Assembly: GCF_018130615.1 (NCBI RefSeq)
Contig: NZ_JAFCKB010000010.1
Span: 1 to 64,000, forward strand
Reading direction: 5' to 3'
From: Bradyrhizobium manausense
GTDB lineage: Bacteria; Pseudomonadota; Alphaproteobacteria; Rhizobiales; Xanthobacteraceae
Length of the DNA: 64,000 nucleotides
The stretch's first letter is position 1; every line of letters starts with the position of its first letter. Positions 60,835 to 64,000 of the stretch are shown here, piece after piece. Both the position numbers and the translations under genes were made by a program. The notes under the pieces are model-generated. The model was not told the DNA's origin. It made no database searches and saw only the letters and a program-made list of their open reading frames with translations.

Positions 60835-61605
60835 ATGACGACCCTGATCGACGACCGTCGTGTACGCGCGCGTGATGCGCCGCCCGCACGATATTTTTAC
60901 CTTCACATGGCGCTGGCCTGCGCGGCCACCGCCTTCCTTGGCTTCGCACCGACCTATTGGATGCCGCTCGCCCACCGGACGTTTTCCGCAAGTCCGGTGA
61001 TCCATTTTCACGGATTCTTGTTCTTCACCTGGACGCTCTATTTCGTGCTGCAGACCTGGCTCGCAGCCTCGGGACGCGTCGTCAATCATCGTTCGCTCGG
61101 GATTGCCGGCGTCTCGCTCGCGACCGCGATGACGATCTTCGGCTTCCTCGCCTCGGTACATGTGATGCAGCATTCCGCCGCGCTTGGACAGAAGGATGCG
61201 GGCATAGCCTTCTCGATTGTGCCGATGAGCGGAATCGCGTTCTTCGCGTTGGTGTTCGTGCTCGCCATCATGAACACGCGCCGGCCGGAGATCCACAAGC
61301 GCTTGATGCTGCTCGGCGCGGTCTCGATCCTCGATGCCGCGATCGCGCGCTGGTTCCTGACTTTCCTCGCTCCTCCGGGACCGCCCGGCCCGCCGCCGGT
61401 GCCGGTGACGATCGCCCCGGCCGTGGTCGCTTCGCTTCTGCTCGTCGTCGCCATGGTGCGCGACTGGCGCACCGAAGGCCGCGTGCATCCCGTCTACATC
61501 TACGGTACGCTCGCGATGCTGGCGGTGAAGGTGTTGAACTGGCCAATCAGCGAAAGCGCGGCGTGGCACGCATTCGCCGGCGGAATTCTGGCGCTGGCGC
61601 AATAG
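60835..61605 (+). CDS. Hypothetical 7-TM membrane protein
   Basis: 256 residues from the ATG giving MTTLIDDRRVRARDAPPARYF; the frame opens at 60760. About seven helices: YLHMALACAATAFLGFAPTYW, VIHFHGFLFFTWTLYFVLQTWL, LGIAGVSLATAMTIFGFLAS, MSGIAFFALVFVLAIM, LLGAVSILDAAIARWFLTFL, VTIAPAVVASLLLVVAMV and IYGTLAMLAVKVLNWPI. Conserved His in HFHGF, HVMQH and HKRLM suggests haem or metal binding, as in cytochrome-b561-like proteins. No assigned function. Confidence 0.8.
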   Translation: MTTLIDDRRVRARDAPPARYFYLHMALACAATAFLGFAPTYWMPLAHRTFSASPVIHFHGFLFFTWTLYFVLQTWLAASGRVVNHRSLGIAGVSLATAMTIFGFLASVHVMQHSAALGQKDAGIAFSIVPMSGIAFFALVFVLAIMNTRRPEIHKRLMLLGAVSILDAAIARWFLTFLAPPGPPGPPPVPVTIAPAVVASLLLVVAMVRDWRTEGRVHPVYIYGTLAMLAVKVLNWPISESAAWHAFAGGILALAQ

Positions 61606-61611
61606 CGGCCG

Positions 61612-61661
61612 CTGTCGACCCGGACAAGCGCAGCGAAGCGGAGCGCCGATCCGGGACGACG
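61612..61661. repeat. REP-like palindrome (imperfect)
   Basis: GTCGACCCGG and CCGGGACGAC bound an element with internal GCGCAGCGAAGCGGAGCGC. Same family as 60734-60780. It lies between the convergent 7-TM gene and the SDR gene. Confidence 0.6.
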
Positions 61662-61674
61662 ACGGAGGCCGGAG

Positions 61675-62481
61675 CTACGCCCCCGCCTTGCACGTGATCC
61701 CGCCATCGACCACGAGCTCGATACCCGTCACATATTTCGACTCGTCCGACGCCAGGAACAGCGCCGCGTTGGCGACGTCGAAGGCGTCGCCCATATGGCC
61801 CATCGGCACCTGGGCGTCGCGGGCGCGCCACATCGCCTCGACATCGCCCTTGGCGTAGCTGTTGGCGAGGCCTGCGGAATGCTCGACCATCGGCGTCTTC
61901 ATCAGGCCGGGCAGGATCGCGTTCACCCGCACATGATGCCGCGCAAACTCGATCGCGGTGGTGCGCGTCATCTGGTTCATCGCCGCCTTCGAGGTGCCGT
62001 AGGTGACGTAGGAGATGCCCATGTGACGGATCGAGGCGATCGAGGAGATGTTGATGATCGAGCCGCCGCCCTGTTTCACCATGACGGGAATGACGTGCTT
62101 CATGGCGAAATAAGCGCTCTTGAGGTTGACGGCGAAGACGCGGTCCCAGCTCTCCTCGGAGACCTCGACCACGCTGCCCATCTCGGCGATGCCGACATTG
62201 TTGTCGAGCACGTCGATCCGGCCATAAGTCTTCAGGCACGCCGCGACCATCGCCTCGATCTCGGCGGACCGTGACACGTCGGCGGTGAACGCCGTCGCCT
62301 TACCGCCTTCGCCGGTGATGATCTTTGCGGTCTCCTCAGCGGCGGCGCCGTTGCGGTCGACGCAAAAAACCTGCGCGCCCTCGCGCGCAAAGGTCACTGC
62401 GGTTGCCTTGCCGTTGCCCCAGCCGGGGCCGATCGAGCCGGCACCCACGACCATCGCAACCTTGCCCTTGAGCCGGTCCAT
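61675..62481 (-). CDS. SDR family oxidoreductase
   Basis: 268 residues. NAD(P)-dependent short-chain dehydrogenase. The Gly-rich VVGAGSIGPGWGNGKATA replaces the usual TGxxxGxG and is unusually long. ADVSRSAEIEAMV, LDNNVGIAEMGSV (the NNVG/NNAG motif), the catalytic Ser in IINISSIASI and YxxxK in YVTYGTSKAAM follow, with the C-terminal VDGGIT. The substrate is not known; the family contains 3-oxoacyl, sugar and cyclic-alcohol enzymes. Same strand as DUF1850 and the TRAP permease, gap 12 bp, so it may be cotranscribed with them. Confidence 0.9.
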   Translation of the reverse strand: MDRLKGKVAMVVGAGSIGPGWGNGKATAVTFAREGAQVFCVDRNGAAAEETAKIITGEGGKATAFTADVSRSAEIEAMVAACLKTYGRIDVLDNNVGIAEMGSVVEVSEESWDRVFAVNLKSAYFAMKHVIPVMVKQGGGSIINISSIASIRHMGISYVTYGTSKAAMNQMTRTTAIEFARHHVRVNAILPGLMKTPMVEHSAGLANSYAKGDVEAMWRARDAQVPMGHMGDAFDVANAALFLASDESKYVTGIELVVDGGITCKAGA

Positions 62482-62493
62482 CGCATGTCTCCC

Positions 62494-62877
62494 TTATTTC
62501 TGCTGTTCGTCGCAGATGCTCATCTTGGTGACGTTAGCACCGATGGGATGGCCGACAATCTGCGAAAGCGTCCGGCAGCTTCCGTCATGGCATAGCCGCC
62601 ATTCCCCGGCCGCGCCGGAATTGCCGAGCACCACTTCCTGCATCGGGGCACGCGCGGGCTTCCATTGAAACCAGCCGTCGATCAGCCGCGCCTCGGGCGG
62701 CGGCTCCATGCCGGGGCCGGTGCCCTTGACGCGGGCCTGCACCAGCTCGAGGCCCGCAGGCGTGACGCGCCAGTCTTCCTGCCAGTCGACTTTCGCGATC
62801 GAATGTGTCCACACCAGCGTGAACGCCGACAGCGCCAGCGCCTTCACGCCCCCGGCTGTTGCGAAGCAGAGGCTCAC
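62494..62877 (-). CDS. DUF1850 accessory protein of a TRAP transporter
   Basis: 127 residues from GTG 62877, which overlaps the TRAP permease stop by 4 bp (GTGA); the frame to 62985 is not used. The N-terminal hydrophobic segment VKALALSAFTLVWTHSIAKVDW is a signal anchor. The DUF1850 body contains EDWRVTPAGLELVQARVKGTGPGMEPP, ARLIDGWFQWKP and WRLCHDGSCRTL. DUF1850 genes regularly accompany the fused TRAP-TAXI permease. Its precise role is unknown. Confidence 0.85.
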   Translation of the reverse strand: MSLCFATAGGVKALALSAFTLVWTHSIAKVDWQEDWRVTPAGLELVQARVKGTGPGMEPPPEARLIDGWFQWKPARAPMQEVVLGNSGAAGEWRLCHDGSCRTLSQIVGHPIGANVTKMSICDEQQK

Positions 62878-64000
62878 ACCGCCTCGACCGCTGCCGGCGG
62901 ACGCTGCCGCCATTGCCACAGCACGAGCGCCGCCGAGAGCACAAAGCCGGCGGTGTCGCTGAACGGGAAGTCGCCGAGCAGGCACAGCGCGGCGCCGAGC
63001 GCCACCAGGCGCTCGATCAGCGTGAGCCGCGTAAACAGGAAGCCGATCGCGACCATGCCGAACAGCGCAATCGCCACCAGCGCCTTGAAGCTCGCAAGCG
63101 CCACCGCACCGTAGAAGCCGAGCTTCGCCGCCATGGGGTCACCGGCCTGCAGCATCAAGGCCGGCGAGTAGACGAAGATGAACGGGATAACGTAGCCGGC
63201 GAGCGCGATGCGCATCGCCTCCCAGCCGATCTTGTCCGGATTTTCCTTCGCGATGGGCGCCGCGGCAAGGGCCGCGAGCGCGACCGGCGGCGAGAGGTCG
63301 GCCATGATGCCGTAATAGAACGCGAACATGTGGCTCGCGATCAGGGGCACGCCGAGCTTCGCCAGCGCCGGCGCGGCAAGTGCGGCGGTGATGATGTAGG
63401 TCGGGATGGTCGGGATGCCGGTGCCGAGCAGGATCGACAGCAGCATGGTCATGATCAGCGCCAGGAACAGGCTCTTCTCGCCCAGACCGATCACCCAGCT
63501 GCCAAAGATTGTGCCGACGCCGGTCTGCGACATCATGCCGATGATGACGCCGACGATGGCGCAAGCCATGCCGACGGTGATCGCGGATTTAGCACTTTCG
63601 GCCAAGGCATCGCGGCATTCGCGCAGGGCTTTGAGGCCGCCACGAATGAAGCCCGTGATCACGATCAGGCCGACCACGACGCTCGCGACCGGCACGATCT
63701 GGAAACCGTCGCGCGACAGCGCGGCGACGACGAGCGCGAGCCCGATCCAGAAGATATAGCGGATCACCATCGAGGAGGCGCCCGTCGTGATGGCGGTGCC
63801 GAGGATCAACGTCACCGTCAGCGCAAGGCCCATGCTGCCGGCATAGAGCGGCGTGAAGCCCTCGAACAGCATGTAAACGAGCGCTGCGAGCGGCAGCACG
63901 AGGTACCAGCGCGTCACCAGCGCCTTCCAGGCGCTCGGGATCTCCGAGCGCTTCATGCCGACGAGGCCATGCTTTCCGGCTTCGAGATGCACCATCCAGA
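62874..64000 (-). CDS. TRAP-TAXI transporter fused permease (3' part)
   Basis: The C-terminal 375 residues of a large inner-membrane permease; the frame is open beyond the right edge, and reads WMVHLEAGKHGLVGM there. Seven or more helices are visible. The DctM-type segment GTAITTGASSMVIRYIFWIGLALV, GVIIGMMSQTGVGTIFGSWVIGLG and LLSILLGTGIPTIPTYIITAALAAPAL include the transporter signature of the large TRAP domain. It is probably the 4TM/12TM fusion that works with a TAXI solute-binding protein encoded off the edge. Uptake of a carboxylate or glutamate-like ligand is inference. Confidence 0.9.
   Translation of the reverse strand, partial: WMVHLEAGKHGLVGMKRSEIPSAWKALVTRWYLVLPLAALVYMLFEGFTPLYAGSMGLALTVTLILGTAITTGASSMVIRYIFWIGLALVVAALSRDGFQIVPVASVVVGLIVITGFIRGGLKALRECRDALAESAKSAITVGMACAIVGVIIGMMSQTGVGTIFGSWVIGLGEKSLFLALIMTMLLSILLGTGIPTIPTYIITAALAAPALAKLGVPLIASHMFAFYYGIMADLSPPVALAALAAAPIAKENPDKIGWEAMRIALAGYVIPFIFVYSPALMLQAGDPMAAKLGFYGAVALASFKALVAIALFGMVAIGFLFTRLTLIERLVALGAALCLLGDFPFSDTAGFVLSAALVLWQWRQRPPAAVEAV

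Noticed and set aside
1-64000. CRISPR arrays, prophage or insertion sequences
   Set aside because: No regularly spaced 25-40 bp repeats with unique spacers, and no integrase, transposase or phage structural protein in any frame.

Overview
The window reads as chromosomal DNA of a Bradyrhizobium-like alphaproteobacterium (Nitrobacteraceae). The reasons are the high GC content, strong GC3 codon bias, several liv-type ABC systems and solute-binding proteins, an NdvA-type glucan exporter, a DUF1013 (TrcR) regulator, GCG_CRPN and LprI-like small secreted proteins, and many palindromic intergenic repeats. I see no phage, transposase or CRISPR. It looks like ordinary core and accessory chromosome. 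The genus call is inference from gene content.

Layout. 1-4.3 kb: the end of a LivM-type permease gene, then three tandem paralogous branched-chain-type solute-binding proteins, each with its own terminator. 4.4-8 kb: a MOFRL-family glycerate kinase and a PAS-GGDEF-EAL cyclic-di-GMP protein. 8-12.3 kb: a MarR regulator divergent from livH, a livM-livG fusion and livF, with a strong inverted repeat between them. 12.4-14.6 kb: DsbB, tRNA-Leu(CAA) with a near-consensus promoter, and a TctC/Bug binding protein beside a decayed LysR start. 14.7-18 kb: a PEP-CTERM protein, a DUF6314-like protein, an AraC regulator and small secreted proteins. 18.2-24.8 kb: a large DUF2235 hydrolase facing a DUF900 hydrolase, then a NarL-type response regulator and its membrane histidine kinase. 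24.9-31 kb: small secreted proteins, a type 2 PyrF-like enzyme, and a compact operon of a divergent GH13 enzyme, an MntP-like membrane protein and a beta-propeller protein. This operon is the least conventional unit in the window. 31-33 kb: three hypothetical proteins.

33-38.2 kb holds two nitronate-monooxygenase-like genes, one divergent from an acyl-CoA ligase and one translationally coupled to a TesB-like thioesterase. 38.3-42 kb: aspA, a secreted protein, a YqaA membrane protein, hisE and a Tyr-rich secreted protein. 42-49.3 kb: a NitT/TauT-type binding protein, ndvA, a D,D-carboxypeptidase, fadD and a peroxiredoxin lying between two REP-like elements. 49.4-51.8 kb: an ispH-thrB-rnhA operon on the minus strand. 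52-59 kb: trcR, OmpW, a lipoprotein, propionyl-CoA synthetase and two TPR/LprI-like paralogues. 59-64 kb: a CPA1 antiporter, a 7-TM protein, an SDR, DUF1850, and a TRAP permease cut by the window edge.

The themes are uptake of organic and amino acids (liv, TctC, NitT/TauT, TRAP), acyl-CoA metabolism (FadD, PrpE, acyl ligase, thioesterase, nitronate monooxygenases), and envelope maintenance. Starts were chosen from Shine-Dalgarno matches, signal peptides and overlaps, and differ from the longest open frame in many places.
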